Shown here: positions 46,316-55,678 of the stretch, in pieces
Layout of the letters: each line of letters starts with the position of its first letter
How positions within the stretch are numbered: the first letter of the stretch is position 1
Assembly (NCBI RefSeq): GCF_017086465.1
Contig: NZ_CP070961.1
Coordinates: 2,170,001-2,234,000, forward strand
Length of the DNA: 64,000 nucleotides
Reading direction: 5' to 3'
DNA from: Nocardioides sp. zg-1228
GTDB taxonomy: Bacteria; Actinomycetota; Actinomycetes; Propionibacteriales; Nocardioidaceae
The notes under the pieces: generated by a model
Seen by the model: only the letters and a program-made list of their open reading frames with translations
What the model was told of the DNA's origin: nothing
Database searches by the model: none
Position numbers and translations under genes: made by a program

Positions 46316-46777
46316 TCAGGGCTCGAGCGTGGCCACCGGGTGGACGTAGGCGGTCGCGCCCTTGATCTGGAGGATCTCGACGGTCTCCCCCGGTGCGATC
46401 CGCAGGTTCTCGTCGTAGGGCAGGGCCGACCAGATCTCGCCGGACACCTTGATCCGGCCGGGCGCCAGGCCGGTGATCTCCTCGGTCACCAGGCAGCGCG
46501 AGCCGACCAGCTTGCCGTGGCCCAGGGAGAGCTCGGGACCGCTGTGCAGCCGCTTGACGAAGCTCGGACGGACGAAGACCAGCATCGCGGTCGCGGCGCC
46601 GAGGGCGACGAGCACCTGCACGACGAGCGGCAGGCCCAACAGGGCCGCGACCATGCCGACGACCGCACCGGCGGCGAGCATGGCCAGGATGAGGTCGAGG
46701 CTGAACATCTCGGCGACGCCCAGCACGATCGAGAGGCCGAGCCAGGTCTCCCAGAGGTGGTCGCGGATCCAGTCCAT
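46316..46777 (-). CDS. NfeD-family membrane protein
   Basis: 153 aa. Three helices (WLGLSIVLGVAEMFSLDLILAMLAAG, MVAALLGLPLVVQVLVALGAATAMLVFV) followed by a C-terminal OB-fold (GKLVGSRCLVTEEITGLAPGRIKVSGEIWSALP, GETVEILQIKGATAYVHPV). Short NfeD of the type that pairs with SPFH proteins. ATG start; 67 bases ahead of the SPFH gene. Confidence 0.95.
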   Translation of the reverse strand: MDWIRDHLWETWLGLSIVLGVAEMFSLDLILAMLAAGAVVGMVAALLGLPLVVQVLVALGAATAMLVFVRPSFVKRLHSGPELSLGHGKLVGSRCLVTEEITGLAPGRIKVSGEIWSALPYDENLRIAPGETVEILQIKGATAYVHPVATLEP

Positions 46778-46822
46778 GGCCCGACCCTATCGAGTGCGCC
46801 ATGAGGCGCGCCGGTGGACGCG

Positions 46823-47611
46823 CTAGTCGATCCGGCGCCGGGCGGCGAAGCGCCCGTCGGAGTGGCTCAGCAGGAGCGGCATGCCGAACGCGGCCGACAG
46901 CGACTCGGCCGTGACCACGTCGTCGATGGGGCCGGAGTCGACCACCCGGCCCTCGCGCAGCAGCAGCGCGTGGGTGAAGCCCGGCGGGATCTCCTCGACG
47001 TGGTGGGAGACCAGCACGGTCGCCGGCGAGTCCGGGTCGAGGGCCAGCCGCGACAGGGTCGCCACCAGGTCCTCACGCCCGCCGAGGTCGAGACCCGCGG
47101 CCGGCTCGTCGAGCAGCAGCAGCTCGGGGTCGGTCATCAGCGCCCGCGCGACCTGCACGCGCTTGCGCTCCCCCTCGCTGAGGGTGCCGAAGGTGCGCTC
47201 GGCCAGGTGGTCGGCCCCGACCTCGGCGAGCAGGTCGGCGGCCCGGTCGTGGTCGAGCTCGTCGTAGGCCTCGCGCCACCGGCCCAGGACGCCGTAGGAG
47301 GCGGACACCACCACGTCCCTGACCAGCTCGGAGCGCGGGATGCGGTCGGCGAGCGCCGCACTGGTGAGGCCGATGCGCGGACGCAGCTCGAAGACGTCGG
47401 TCGTGCCGAGCACCTCGTCCAGGATGCCCGCGACGCCGGACGTCGGGTGCAGCTGCGCGGCGGCGACCTGCAGGAGGGTGGTCTTGCCGGCGCCGTTGGG
47501 CCCGAGCACCACCCAGCGCTCGTCGTCCTCGACCACCCAGCTCACGTCGTCGAGCAGCAGCGACCGGCCACGGCGCACCGTGACCCCGGCGAGCTCGATG
47601 ACGGCGACCAT
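46823..47611 (-). CDS. ABC-type ATPase, 262 aa
   Basis: Walker A GPNGAGKTT, Q-loop region FELRPRIGLTSAAL, signature LSEGERKRVQVARAL, Walker B LLLLDEPAAGLD and H-loop VSHHVEEIP. The architecture is like the ModF/YchF-type soluble ABC ATPases with no permease nearby. A distinctive tail (SLSAAFGMPLLLSHSDGRFAARRRID) is common to an actinobacterial group. ATG 47611. Role unknown. Confidence 0.9.
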   Translation of the reverse strand: MVAVIELAGVTVRRGRSLLLDDVSWVVEDDERWVVLGPNGAGKTTLLQVAAAQLHPTSGVAGILDEVLGTTDVFELRPRIGLTSAALADRIPRSELVRDVVVSASYGVLGRWREAYDELDHDRAADLLAEVGADHLAERTFGTLSEGERKRVQVARALMTDPELLLLDEPAAGLDLGGREDLVATLSRLALDPDSPATVLVSHHVEEIPPGFTHALLLREGRVVDSGPIDDVVTAESLSAAFGMPLLLSHSDGRFAARRRID

Positions 47612-47690
47612 GGCCGTCACCCTATCCAGCATCGTGGGCAGGGCCCCGCCTGACACGACGGGCGGAGGACGACGAGTAACGTCGCCCGCG

Positions 47691-48401
47691 ATGTCGCGAA
47701 CGTCCCTCGCCCTTCCCCACTCGGCGACCCTCGCCTGGTGGCTGACCGCCTGGCTGCGCGGGCACGAGCAGACCGACCACGTGCTCGATGCGCTCGCCGA
47801 CGACACCCACCTGCTGCACGGCGGCTCCGCCCTCGACCTGCTGCTGCAGGCCAGGAGCGCCGGGGCCTCGTACGCCGGACTGGCGCTGCCGGTGGACGGC
47901 GACCCGCTGGGCCTGGGCGGACCGCACGACTTCAACGCCGCCGCGCTCGAGGCGGGGCAGGCGGTGGTGGCGGGCGATCTGGGGCTGGTGCCCGACGAGC
48001 AGGGCGAGACCGTGCAGTGGCACCCCTTCGCGGCGTCGCGCCGCCAGCTCCCCGACGTCGGTGAGGCCGACCGGTCGTTGCGGGCCGCGCTGCTCGCGGC
48101 GGCCGGCGACCTCGCCGCGCTCGACGTCGCGCGGTGGAGGCCGGAGGCGGCCGACGCGCTGATGAACCTGCACCACCGGCCCGACCTCGACGCGCCACTC
48201 GGCACCCCGCCACGCTGCGTCGACCTCGCCGCGCGCGGCCTCCAGGCCTGGGCGATCGTCGACCTCGCGCTGGCCGACGACGGCGGCGCGCTGTCGTCGT
48301 TCGAGGCCGAGCGGCGTCGCGACCTGCTGCGGCCGCTGGGCCGCGCCGCCCGGCGGGCGGTCGTGGCGGCGTGCTCGCCCGAGGTGTGGCCCGAGCCCTG
48401 A
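47691..48401 (+). CDS. Conserved hypothetical protein, 236 aa
   Basis: Ala/Leu/Asp-rich soluble protein with ALADDTHLLHGGSALDLLLQARSAG, GPHDFNAAALEAGQAVV, and a C-terminal helix with RRRDLLRPLGRAARRAVV. I do not recognise a domain. ATG start; divergent from the ATPase gene and 127 bases ahead of serB, so possibly co-transcribed with the latter. Confidence 0.7.
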   Translation: MSRTSLALPHSATLAWWLTAWLRGHEQTDHVLDALADDTHLLHGGSALDLLLQARSAGASYAGLALPVDGDPLGLGGPHDFNAAALEAGQAVVAGDLGLVPDEQGETVQWHPFAASRRQLPDVGEADRSLRAALLAAAGDLAALDVARWRPEAADALMNLHHRPDLDAPLGTPPRCVDLAARGLQAWAIVDLALADDGGALSSFEAERRRDLLRPLGRAARRAVVAACSPEVWPEP

Positions 48402-48528
48402 GCGGCCATGACGTCGACCGGACGCCCAGCACGTTGCCGACCGGGTCGCTGAGCCCGAGGTGATCGTGCCGCCCGCGGGACGGACCGGCGCGACGCGAGC
48501 CGCCCGGCACGACTAGCCTTCTGAGACG

Positions 48529-49746
48529 ATGGAAGACGAGCCGAAGACTCTCCTGGTCACCCTCACGGGCAAGGACCGGCCTGGCGTCACCTCAGCGATC
48601 TTCGCCGCCCTGGCCGGCGCCGGGGTCGAGGTCCTCGACATCGAGCAGATCGTGCTGCGCCGCCGGCTGGTGCTCGGCATCCTGGTGACCGCGCCCCGCG
48701 ACTGGAAGCGGCTGCGCGACGTCATCGAGCGCACCGCCGCCGAGCTCGACATGAGCGTCGAGGTCGAGCGCGGCGCGGGCGACAACCGCAGCCGCCCCGG
48801 AGACCGCTCGCACATCACGATCATCGGGCGTCCGCTCAAGGCCTCGGCGATGTCGGCGATCGCGGGCCGCATCGCCGACTCGGGCGCCAACATCGACCGG
48901 ATCGAGCGGATGGCGCGCTACCCGGTCACCGCCATCGAGATGCACGTCTCGGGCGCGCCGGCGGACACGCTGCGCCCGCTGCTGTCCGTCGAGGCGGTCA
49001 AGCAGGGCATCGACCTCGCCGTGCAGCGCGACTCGCTCCACCGCCGGGGCATCCGACTCATCGTCATGGACGTCGACTCCACGCTCATCCAGGGCGAGGT
49101 CATCGAGATGCTCGCCGCCCATGCCGGACAGCAGGCCGAGGTCGCCCGGGTCACCGAGGCGGCGATGAGGGGCGAGCTCGACTTCGAGGCCTCCCTGCGC
49201 GAGCGCGTCGCGCTGCTCGAGGGCGTCCCGGAGTCCGCGCTCGACGAGGTCTACCGCTCCATCGAGCTGGCTCCGGGAGCGCGCACGATGGTGCGCACGC
49301 TGCGCCGGCTGGGCTACCGCTTCGCCATCGTCTCCGGCGGCTTCACCCAGATCACCGACCGGCTCAGGGCCGACCTCGGCATCCACTTCGCGCGCGCCAA
49401 CCAGCTCGAGGTGGTCGACGGCCGACTCACCGGCCGCATCGTCGGCGACGTCGTCGACCGGGCCGGCAAGGCGGCGGCGTTGCGCGAGTTCGCGGCGGAG
49501 GTCGGCGTCCCGCTCGACGCCGTCATTGCCATCGGCGACGGCGCCAACGACCTCGACATGCTGAACGCCGCGGGGCTCGGCATCGCCTACAACGCCAAGC
49601 CGATGGTGCGCGACGCCGCGGACACGTCGGTCAACGTGCCCTACCTCGACGCGATCCTCTATCTGCTGGGCATCTCCCGCGAGCAGATCGAGGAGGCCGA
49701 CGCCGCCGTGGGCATCACCACGCCGGCGCCGCCACTCACCGACTGA
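48529..49746 (+). CDS. serB: Phosphoserine phosphatase, two ACT domains
   Basis: 405 aa. Residues 1-80 and about 92-165 are ACT domains (LLVTLTGKDRPGVTSAIF, ITIIGRPLKASAMSAIAG); the HAD phosphatase follows with VMDVDSTLIQGE (nucleophile Asp, about residue 181), SGGFTQI, and AIGDGANDLDML. Last step of serine biosynthesis, with serine feedback through the ACT part. ATG start. Confidence 0.96.
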   Translation: MEDEPKTLLVTLTGKDRPGVTSAIFAALAGAGVEVLDIEQIVLRRRLVLGILVTAPRDWKRLRDVIERTAAELDMSVEVERGAGDNRSRPGDRSHITIIGRPLKASAMSAIAGRIADSGANIDRIERMARYPVTAIEMHVSGAPADTLRPLLSVEAVKQGIDLAVQRDSLHRRGIRLIVMDVDSTLIQGEVIEMLAAHAGQQAEVARVTEAAMRGELDFEASLRERVALLEGVPESALDEVYRSIELAPGARTMVRTLRRLGYRFAIVSGGFTQITDRLRADLGIHFARANQLEVVDGRLTGRIVGDVVDRAGKAAALREFAAEVGVPLDAVIAIGDGANDLDMLNAAGLGIAYNAKPMVRDAADTSVNVPYLDAILYLLGISREQIEEADAAVGITTPAPPLTD

Positions 49747-50530
49747 CCGTCGCCGGGCGTACGCCGACGGCGACGCAGCCGCCCACGTCCGGGTCGGCCA
49801 CCACGTGGGGGTCCAGCCCGGCGCCGGCCATGGCGGCCGTCGTCAGCGGCGCCTGGGCAGGGCTGGTCTCCACCAGCAGCACTCCCCCGGGCGCGAGCCA
49901 GCCGACGGCGTCGCGCGCGAGGCGCCGGTGCAGGTCGACCCCGTCGGCTCCCCCGTCGAGCGCGACCAGCGGCTCGTGCTCGCGCGCCTCGGGCGGCATG
50001 TCGGCGACCCGGTCGGTCGGCACGTAGGGGGCGTTGGCCGCCAGCACGTCCACCCGGCCGCGCAGGCCGGGCGGGAGTGCGTCGTAGAGGTCACCGAGGT
50101 GCAGTGCGGCCGACGGCGCGTTGGCCCGGGCGCAGTCGAGCGCGGCCGGGCTCACGTCGGCGGCGTGCACCTGCGCCCCGCTGTCCTCCAGGCACGCGGC
50201 GACCGGCGCGACGCCGCAGCACATCTCCACCACGACGGGCCGCGATCCGGCGACCCGGCGGTCGGACCGCGCGAGGTGGTCGAGGGTCGTCCGCGCCAGC
50301 AGCTCGGTGCGCCGGCGCGGCACGAAGACGCCCGCGGCGACCACGAGGCGGCGTCCGAGGAAGCCGGCCCAGCCCAGCACCGTCTCGAGGGGCTCGCCGG
50401 CGACGCGCCGGGCGAGGAGCGCCTCCAGCTCCCCGTCGGAGGTGGCGGCCTCCTCGAGCAGGACGGCCTCCTCCTCGGCCCACACGCACCCGGCGGCACG
50501 CAGCCGGGCCACGACGTGCCGAGCGCTCAC
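49736..50530 (-). CDS. PrmC/HemK-like methyltransferase
   Basis: 264 aa. N-terminal helical domain, then the SAM site VVEMCCGVAPVAACLEDSGAQVHAADVSPAAL and the acceptor motif LAANAPYVPTD, where NAPY replaces the usual NPPY of glutamine N5-methyltransferases. Release factors are the known substrates of the type, but the changed motif leaves this uncertain. GTG start overlaps the SixA stop (GTGA); the end overlaps serB by 11 bases. Confidence 0.86.
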   Translation of the reverse strand: MSARHVVARLRAAGCVWAEEEAVLLEEAATSDGELEALLARRVAGEPLETVLGWAGFLGRRLVVAAGVFVPRRRTELLARTTLDHLARSDRRVAGSRPVVVEMCCGVAPVAACLEDSGAQVHAADVSPAALDCARANAPSAALHLGDLYDALPPGLRGRVDVLAANAPYVPTDRVADMPPEAREHEPLVALDGGADGVDLHRRLARDAVGWLAPGGVLLVETSPAQAPLTTAAMAGAGLDPHVVADPDVGGCVAVGVRPATVSR

Positions 50531-51069
50531 GCGGCCCCGGGGTGGAACGCCTCCAGGCGGGCGGTGCCGGGGCCGAGGTCGGCCCAGTCGCCCGCGACGG
50601 CGAAGACCGCGACCGCCGACGTCGGGAACCCGCGCGTCATCATGGCGGTCGCCGCCTCGGTGTCGCCCTCGCCGTCGTCGACCAGCTCGGCGAGCGAGGC
50701 GATCGTGGGGTTGTGCCCGATGACGACGAGCGTGCGTACGTGGGCCGGGGTGTCGCGCAGCAGGTCGAAGGCGGAGTCGGTGCCGGCGGCGTAGAGGGCC
50801 TCGGACAGCTCCCTGCCGTCGGGGTCCCACCCGGCGCCGGCGGCGACACCCTCCCACGTCTGCTGCGTGCGGAGCGCGTCGGAGACCAGTGCCGCGTCGG
50901 GGTCGACGTCGTGCTCGCCCAGCCACCGCCCGGCGGCCTCCGCGTCGGCGCGACCCCGATCGGCCAGCGCGCGCGCGTGGTCGGTGGGAGCGCTGTGCTC
51001 GGCCTTGGCGTGCCGCATCACGACCAGCCGCCGGCCCGCTCCGGCCGCGTCACTCACTGACTCCTGCAT
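50527..51069 (-). CDS. SixA-like histidine phosphatase
   Basis: 180 aa of the histidine-phosphatase superfamily: catalytic RHAKAEHSAP near residue 19 and the second His in VVIGHNPTIASLAELV. Likely acts on phosphohistidine or small phosphates. The ATG at 51069 gives a short N-tail. Divergent from the cyanophycinase gene, so the short gap of 33 bases must hold both promoters. Confidence 0.9.
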   Translation of the reverse strand: MQESVSDAAGAGRRLVVMRHAKAEHSAPTDHARALADRGRADAEAAGRWLGEHDVDPDAALVSDALRTQQTWEGVAAGAGWDPDGRELSEALYAAGTDSAFDLLRDTPAHVRTLVVIGHNPTIASLAELVDDGEGDTEAATAMMTRGFPTSAVAVFAVAGDWADLGPGTARLEAFHPGAA

Positions 51070-51102
51070 TGCCTCACCATCCCAGCCGCTAGCCTGCCTG
51101 TC

Positions 51103-52098
51103 ATGCCCAAGGGACCACTCATGATCATCGGTGGCGCCGAGGACAAGATGCGCAAGCCGACGATCCTCAAGCACTTCGTCGCACTCAGCGGTGGCAGGGA
51201 CGCGCACATCGCGGTGATCCCCACGGCGTCCTCGCTCGGCCGCGAGGTCGTCGACGTCTACGACGCGCTGTTCACCAAGTTCGGGGCGGCCCGCGTCGAC
51301 GCCGTACGCCCCGAGTCGCGCGACGAGGCCCACGACCCGGTGCTGGTGAAGGCGATCGACGAGGCCACCGGCGTGTTCATGACGGGCGGCAACCAGCTCA
51401 AGCTGTCCGCCATCGTGTGCGGCACGCCCGTCGGCGAGGCGATCCGGCGCGCGCACGAGCGCGGCGCGGTGGTGGCGGGCACGTCCGCCGGCGCCAGCGT
51501 CCAGTCCTCCCACATGGTCGCCTTCGGCGTGGGCGGGTCGACCGCCAAACAGCGGATGACGCAGGTGGCGGCAGGGCTGGGTCTCATCGAGTCCGCGGTC
51601 GTCGACCAGCACTTCGACCAGCGCAACCGCTACGGCCGGCTGCTGATGATCGTCGCGCAGAGCCCGCAGCTGCTGGGGATCGGCGTCGACGAGGACACCT
51701 GCGGCCTCTTGGAGGACGTCGACGGCGACACCGTCATGCGGGTCCTCGGCAAGGGTGCGGTCACCATCTTCGACGGCTCCCGGATGGTGTCCGACGCCTA
51801 CGAGGCCGCCCGCTCCAAGCCGCTGCTCGCGAGCGGCGTCGTCCTCCACACCCTCCCCGAGGACGCCGTGTTCAACCTGACCACCCGCACGCTCGTGCCG
51901 CAGCCCCCGGCCGTCCAGCAGGAGGACGCCGACGAGCTCGCCGAGGCGGGACGCGACCTGCGCCAGCTGGCCCGCGACATCGCCGCCGCCGACGCGACCC
52001 CCGCCGCCATCCGGCGACGGCTCAAGCTGCGTCGCAGCAAGCCCGCCGAGACCCCCAGCCAGCCCCCCAGCCAGCCCACCGACGGAGACAGTGCATGA
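51103..52098 (+). CDS. cphB: Cyanophycinase
   Basis: 331 aa, S51-type serine peptidase. Nucleophile S128 in AGTSAGASVQ, substrate-side segments FMTGGNQLKLS and VVDQHFDQRNRYGRLL, and GIGVDEDTCGLL. Cuts cyanophycin into beta-Asp-Arg dipeptides. The tail after about residue 270 is Arg/Ala-rich and ends in PSQPPSQPTDG, so it is probably not part of the fold. ATG; its stop overlaps the cphA start as ATGA, so breakdown and synthesis are made together. Confidence 0.93.
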   Translation: MPKGPLMIIGGAEDKMRKPTILKHFVALSGGRDAHIAVIPTASSLGREVVDVYDALFTKFGAARVDAVRPESRDEAHDPVLVKAIDEATGVFMTGGNQLKLSAIVCGTPVGEAIRRAHERGAVVAGTSAGASVQSSHMVAFGVGGSTAKQRMTQVAAGLGLIESAVVDQHFDQRNRYGRLLMIVAQSPQLLGIGVDEDTCGLLEDVDGDTVMRVLGKGAVTIFDGSRMVSDAYEAARSKPLLASGVVLHTLPEDAVFNLTTRTLVPQPPAVQQEDADELAEAGRDLRQLARDIAAADATPAAIRRRLKLRRSKPAETPSQPPSQPTDGDSA

Positions 52099-54866
52099 GC
52101 GAGCGGCCCACACCGGACCTGGAGATCATGGAGACGCGCGTCTACCGCGGCGCCAACGTCTGGTCGTACGACAAGTCGATCCACCTCGTGGTCGACCTCG
52201 GCTCGCTCGAGCAGTTCCCCACCAACACCCTCCCCGGCTTCACCGACGACCTGGTGTCGATGCTGCCGGGCCTGCGGGAGCACTCGTGCTCGCGCGGGCG
52301 CCGCGGCGGCTTCCTGGAGCGGCTCAACGAGGGCACCTGGCTCGGTCACGTCGCCGAGCACGTCGCCCTCTCCCTCCAGCAGCTCGTCGGCCATGACATC
52401 CGCCGGGGCAAGACCCGCCAGGTCAAGGGCCACCCCGGCCGCTACAACATCATCTACGGCTACATCGAGGAGAACGTCGGCCTCACCGCGGGCAGCCTCG
52501 CCGTGCGGCTGGTCAACCACCTGGTCGAGGGCGACCCGGACTTCGACTGGGAGACCGAGCGCGACGAGTTCATCCGCCGCGCCGAGCGGACGGCGTTCGG
52601 CCCCTCGACGCAGGCCATCGTCGACGAGGCGGTCTCGCGCGACATCCCGTGGATCCGGCTCAACCAGTACTCCCTCGTCCAGCTCGGCCAGGGCGTCCAC
52701 GCGAAGCGGATCCGCGCCACGATGACCTCCGAGACGTCGTCGATCGCGGTCGACATCGCCTCCGACAAGGACCTCACCACCAAGCTCCTCGGCGCCGCCG
52801 GGCTGCCCGTGCCCAAGCAGGAGTCGGTCCGCTCCGTCGACCAGGCCGTCGCTGCAGCGCGCCGCATCGGCTACCCGGTGGTGCTCAAGCCGCTCGACGG
52901 CAACCACGGCCGCGGCGTGTGCCTCGACCTGCAGGACGAGGCAGACGTGCGCACGGCGTTCCCGATCGCGGAGGGGCAGTCGCGACGCGGCACCGTCATC
53001 GTCGAGTCCTTCGTGACCGGCAAGGACTACCGCTGCCTGATCATCGACGGCCGGATGGTCGCGATCGCCGAGCGCGTGCCGGCCTCCGTGACCGGCGACG
53101 GCACCTCGACGGTGGAGCAGCTCGTCGAGCTGACCAACGCCGACCCGCGGCGCGGCGTGGGCCACGAGAAGGTGCTGACCCGGATCAAGGTCGACGAGGC
53201 GGCCATCGAGGTGCTCGCCGACCAGGGCCACACGCTCGACTCGGTGCCCGCCGAGGGCGAGACCGTCAAGCTGGCCCTCACCGGCAACATGTCGACGGGC
53301 GGCATCTCGATCGACCGCACCTTCGAGGCGCACCCGGAGAACGTCGAGATCGCCGAGGAGGCCGCCCGCATGGTGGGCCTCGACATCGCCGGCATCGACT
53401 TCATCTGCCCCGACATCACCGAGCCGGTCCGCGAGGCCGGCGGCGCGATCTGCGAGGTCAACGCCGCACCGGGCTTCCGGATGCACACGCACCCCACCAT
53501 CGGCGAGCCGCAGTTCATCGCCAAGCCGGTGGTCGACATGCTGTTCCCGCCGGGCGCCCCGTCGCGGATCCCGATCGTCGCCGTCACCGGCACCAACGGC
53601 AAGACGACGACGAGCCGGATGATCAGCCACATCTTCAAGGGGATGGGCCGCAAGGTCGGCATGACCTCCACCGACGGCGTCGTGATCGACGAGCGCCTGG
53701 TGATCCGCGCCGACGCCTCCGGCCCGCGCTCGGCGCGCATGGTCCTGCAGAACCCCCGCGTCGACTTCGCGGTCTTCGAGGTCGCCCGCGGTGGCATCCT
53801 GCGCGAGGGCCTGGGCTACGAGCGCAACGACGTGGCGGTGGTGCTCAACGTGCAGCCCGACCACCTCGGCCTGCGCGGCATCGACACCGTCGAGCAGCTC
53901 GCGGACGTCAAGGCCGTCATCGTCGAGGCCGTGCCCCGCGACGGCCACGCCGTCCTCAACGCCGACGACCCGCTGGTGCGCGCGATGCGTCGCAAGTGCT
54001 CGGGCCAGGTCGTGTGGTTCTCCATGGAGGAGCCCGGCAGCGAGGTGCGCGACATGATCGACGCGCACTGCCGCCGCGGGGGCAAGGCCATCGTGCTCAA
54101 CCCGACCGAGCGGGGCGAGATGATGGTCGTCCAGCACGGCCGCCGGGAGATGCAGCTGGCGTGGACCCACCTGCTGCCCTCGACGTTCAGTGGGCGCGCG
54201 CGGATGAACGTCCAGAACGCGCTCGCCGCCGCGGCCGCAGCCTTCGCCGCCGGCGCGCCCCTGCACGACATCCGTCAGGGCCTGCGCACCTTCTCCACCA
54301 ACTACTACCTCTCCCCCGGCCGCCTCAACGAGGTCGAGGTCAACGGCGTCAACGTGATCGTCGACTACTGCCACAACGCACCCGGCATGCGGATGCTCGG
54401 CGACTTCGTGGACCGGGTGGGCGAGTCGTTGGAGTCCTCGCACCACCTGGCCCGGCCCTCGCGCATCGGCATCATCGCCACCGCCGGTGACCGGCGCGAC
54501 CAGGACATGGTCGAGCTGGGCCACATCGCCGCCCAGCACTTCGACGTGTGCATCGTGCGCGAGGACGTCGCGCTGCGCGGCCGCGAGCGGGGGGCGACCG
54601 CCGCGCTGGTGCTGGAGGGCGTACGCACGGCCATGGCCGAGGGCGCGCGCTGCAAGCAGGCCGAGCTGGTGCTCGACGAGCTCGAGGCCGTGCGGCACGC
54701 GATGAGCCGCGCCAACCGGGGCGACCTGGTCGTGGTCTGCGTCGACAAGCACGCCGAGGTGATGGCCGAGCTGGAGCACTGGTCGGAGGTGGCCCAGGCC
54801 GGCTCGACGACCAACCCCGACGCGCCCGCGGCCGATCCCGACTACACGCCGGCCGCCAGCTCCTGA
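52095..54866 (+). CDS. cphA: Cyanophycin synthetase
   Basis: 923 aa with the three parts of CphA1: N-terminal domain (about 1-165, HVAEHVALSLQQLVGHDIRRGKTR), ATP-grasp (about 215-480, VVLKPLDGNHGRGVCLDL, VNAAPGFRMHTHP) and Mur ligase (from about 490, AVTGTNGKTTTSRMI, FEVARGGILREGLGYERNDV, NVQPDHLG). It adds Asp to the backbone and Arg to the side chain in turn, using ATP. Both active sites look complete. ATG overlaps the cyanophycinase stop. Confidence 0.95.
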   Translation: MSERPTPDLEIMETRVYRGANVWSYDKSIHLVVDLGSLEQFPTNTLPGFTDDLVSMLPGLREHSCSRGRRGGFLERLNEGTWLGHVAEHVALSLQQLVGHDIRRGKTRQVKGHPGRYNIIYGYIEENVGLTAGSLAVRLVNHLVEGDPDFDWETERDEFIRRAERTAFGPSTQAIVDEAVSRDIPWIRLNQYSLVQLGQGVHAKRIRATMTSETSSIAVDIASDKDLTTKLLGAAGLPVPKQESVRSVDQAVAAARRIGYPVVLKPLDGNHGRGVCLDLQDEADVRTAFPIAEGQSRRGTVIVESFVTGKDYRCLIIDGRMVAIAERVPASVTGDGTSTVEQLVELTNADPRRGVGHEKVLTRIKVDEAAIEVLADQGHTLDSVPAEGETVKLALTGNMSTGGISIDRTFEAHPENVEIAEEAARMVGLDIAGIDFICPDITEPVREAGGAICEVNAAPGFRMHTHPTIGEPQFIAKPVVDMLFPPGAPSRIPIVAVTGTNGKTTTSRMISHIFKGMGRKVGMTSTDGVVIDERLVIRADASGPRSARMVLQNPRVDFAVFEVARGGILREGLGYERNDVAVVLNVQPDHLGLRGIDTVEQLADVKAVIVEAVPRDGHAVLNADDPLVRAMRRKCSGQVVWFSMEEPGSEVRDMIDAHCRRGGKAIVLNPTERGEMMVVQHGRREMQLAWTHLLPSTFSGRARMNVQNALAAAAAAFAAGAPLHDIRQGLRTFSTNYYLSPGRLNEVEVNGVNVIVDYCHNAPGMRMLGDFVDRVGESLESSHHLARPSRIGIIATAGDRRDQDMVELGHIAAQHFDVCIVREDVALRGRERGATAALVLEGVRTAMAEGARCKQAELVLDELEAVRHAMSRANRGDLVVVCVDKHAEVMAELEHWSEVAQAGSTTNPDAPAADPDYTPAASS

Positions 54867-54901
54867 GGTTTGGCTCGCGGAGGGAAGGGCAGGGTGCGGG
54901 C

Positions 54902-55678
54902 ATGACTCGACGCACCCCGCTGCTCCTCGCCGTCCTGCCCCTGCTCCTGGGGGCGTTGGCCGTCCCCTCGACGGCGCACGCCGTCGTCGACCACGACCGG
55001 CGCGCCACCGCACGCCCGAAGGTGGGCACCTACGAGGGCACGTTCGGACCGAAGGGCCAGAAGTCCGCCTTCTCCCTCGACGTGGTCAAGCGCAAGGGCG
55101 GGCTGTCGGTGAGCCGGGCCGTCGTGTTCTACCGGTGCGGCAACGACACCGAGGGCGAGGAGGGCTACACCACCTACACGCGGGTGAAGGTCCGCAAGGG
55201 CCGCTTCAGCAAGTCCTCGATCGTCGACATCGCCGGCCGCTTCACCAGCCGCACCAAGGTCAGGGGCTCGGCCAACCCGGCGCCCGGGCTGTTCGGGTGC
55301 AAGGGCAAGCCCAAGCCGTTCAGCGCGACGTGGGTGGGCCCGACGGCGTCGCGCGGCGGCACGTTCGCCGGCACGGACGCGACGGGTGCCCCGGTGTCCT
55401 TCGTGCTCGAGGCGGGCGGGAAGGTCCTCGACGACCTCGCGGTCACCCGCAAGCTCGTCTGCGGCACCCACTCCTACGGCGACCTCTCCAGCTTCGGCCG
55501 CTCGCTGGTCCACCACGACGGCAGCGTCTCCCACACCTTCCTCGACGACTTCTACCCGGCGACCTTCACCTACTCCGTCGCGCTCGACCCGGCGGGCGGG
55601 GCGTCCGGGAGCTACCGCGTCAGCGGCCCCGAGTGCGACACCGGCGACGTGCCGTTCACGGCCGCCAAGGCCGGCTGA
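54902..55678 (+). CDS. Secreted hypothetical protein, 258 aa
   Basis: Signal peptide RRTPLLLAVLPLLLGALAVPSTAHA, then a Lys/Gly-rich beta-type domain (GTYEGTFGPKGQKSAFSLDVVKRKGG) with four cysteines that could form disulphides. No family recognised. ATG with GGAGGGAAGG ahead. Its last 67 bases overlap the 3' end of the convergent Mur-ligase gene. Confidence 0.8.
   Translation: MTRRTPLLLAVLPLLLGALAVPSTAHAVVDHDRRATARPKVGTYEGTFGPKGQKSAFSLDVVKRKGGLSVSRAVVFYRCGNDTEGEEGYTTYTRVKVRKGRFSKSSIVDIAGRFTSRTKVRGSANPAPGLFGCKGKPKPFSATWVGPTASRGGTFAGTDATGAPVSFVLEAGGKVLDDLAVTRKLVCGTHSYGDLSSFGRSLVHHDGSVSHTFLDDFYPATFTYSVALDPAGGASGSYRVSGPECDTGDVPFTAAKAG

Noticed and set aside
52095..54866. cphA as a CphA2-type enzyme with an inactive Mur domain
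   Set aside because: The P-loop GTNGKTT and following Mur motifs are intact, so it looks like CphA1.
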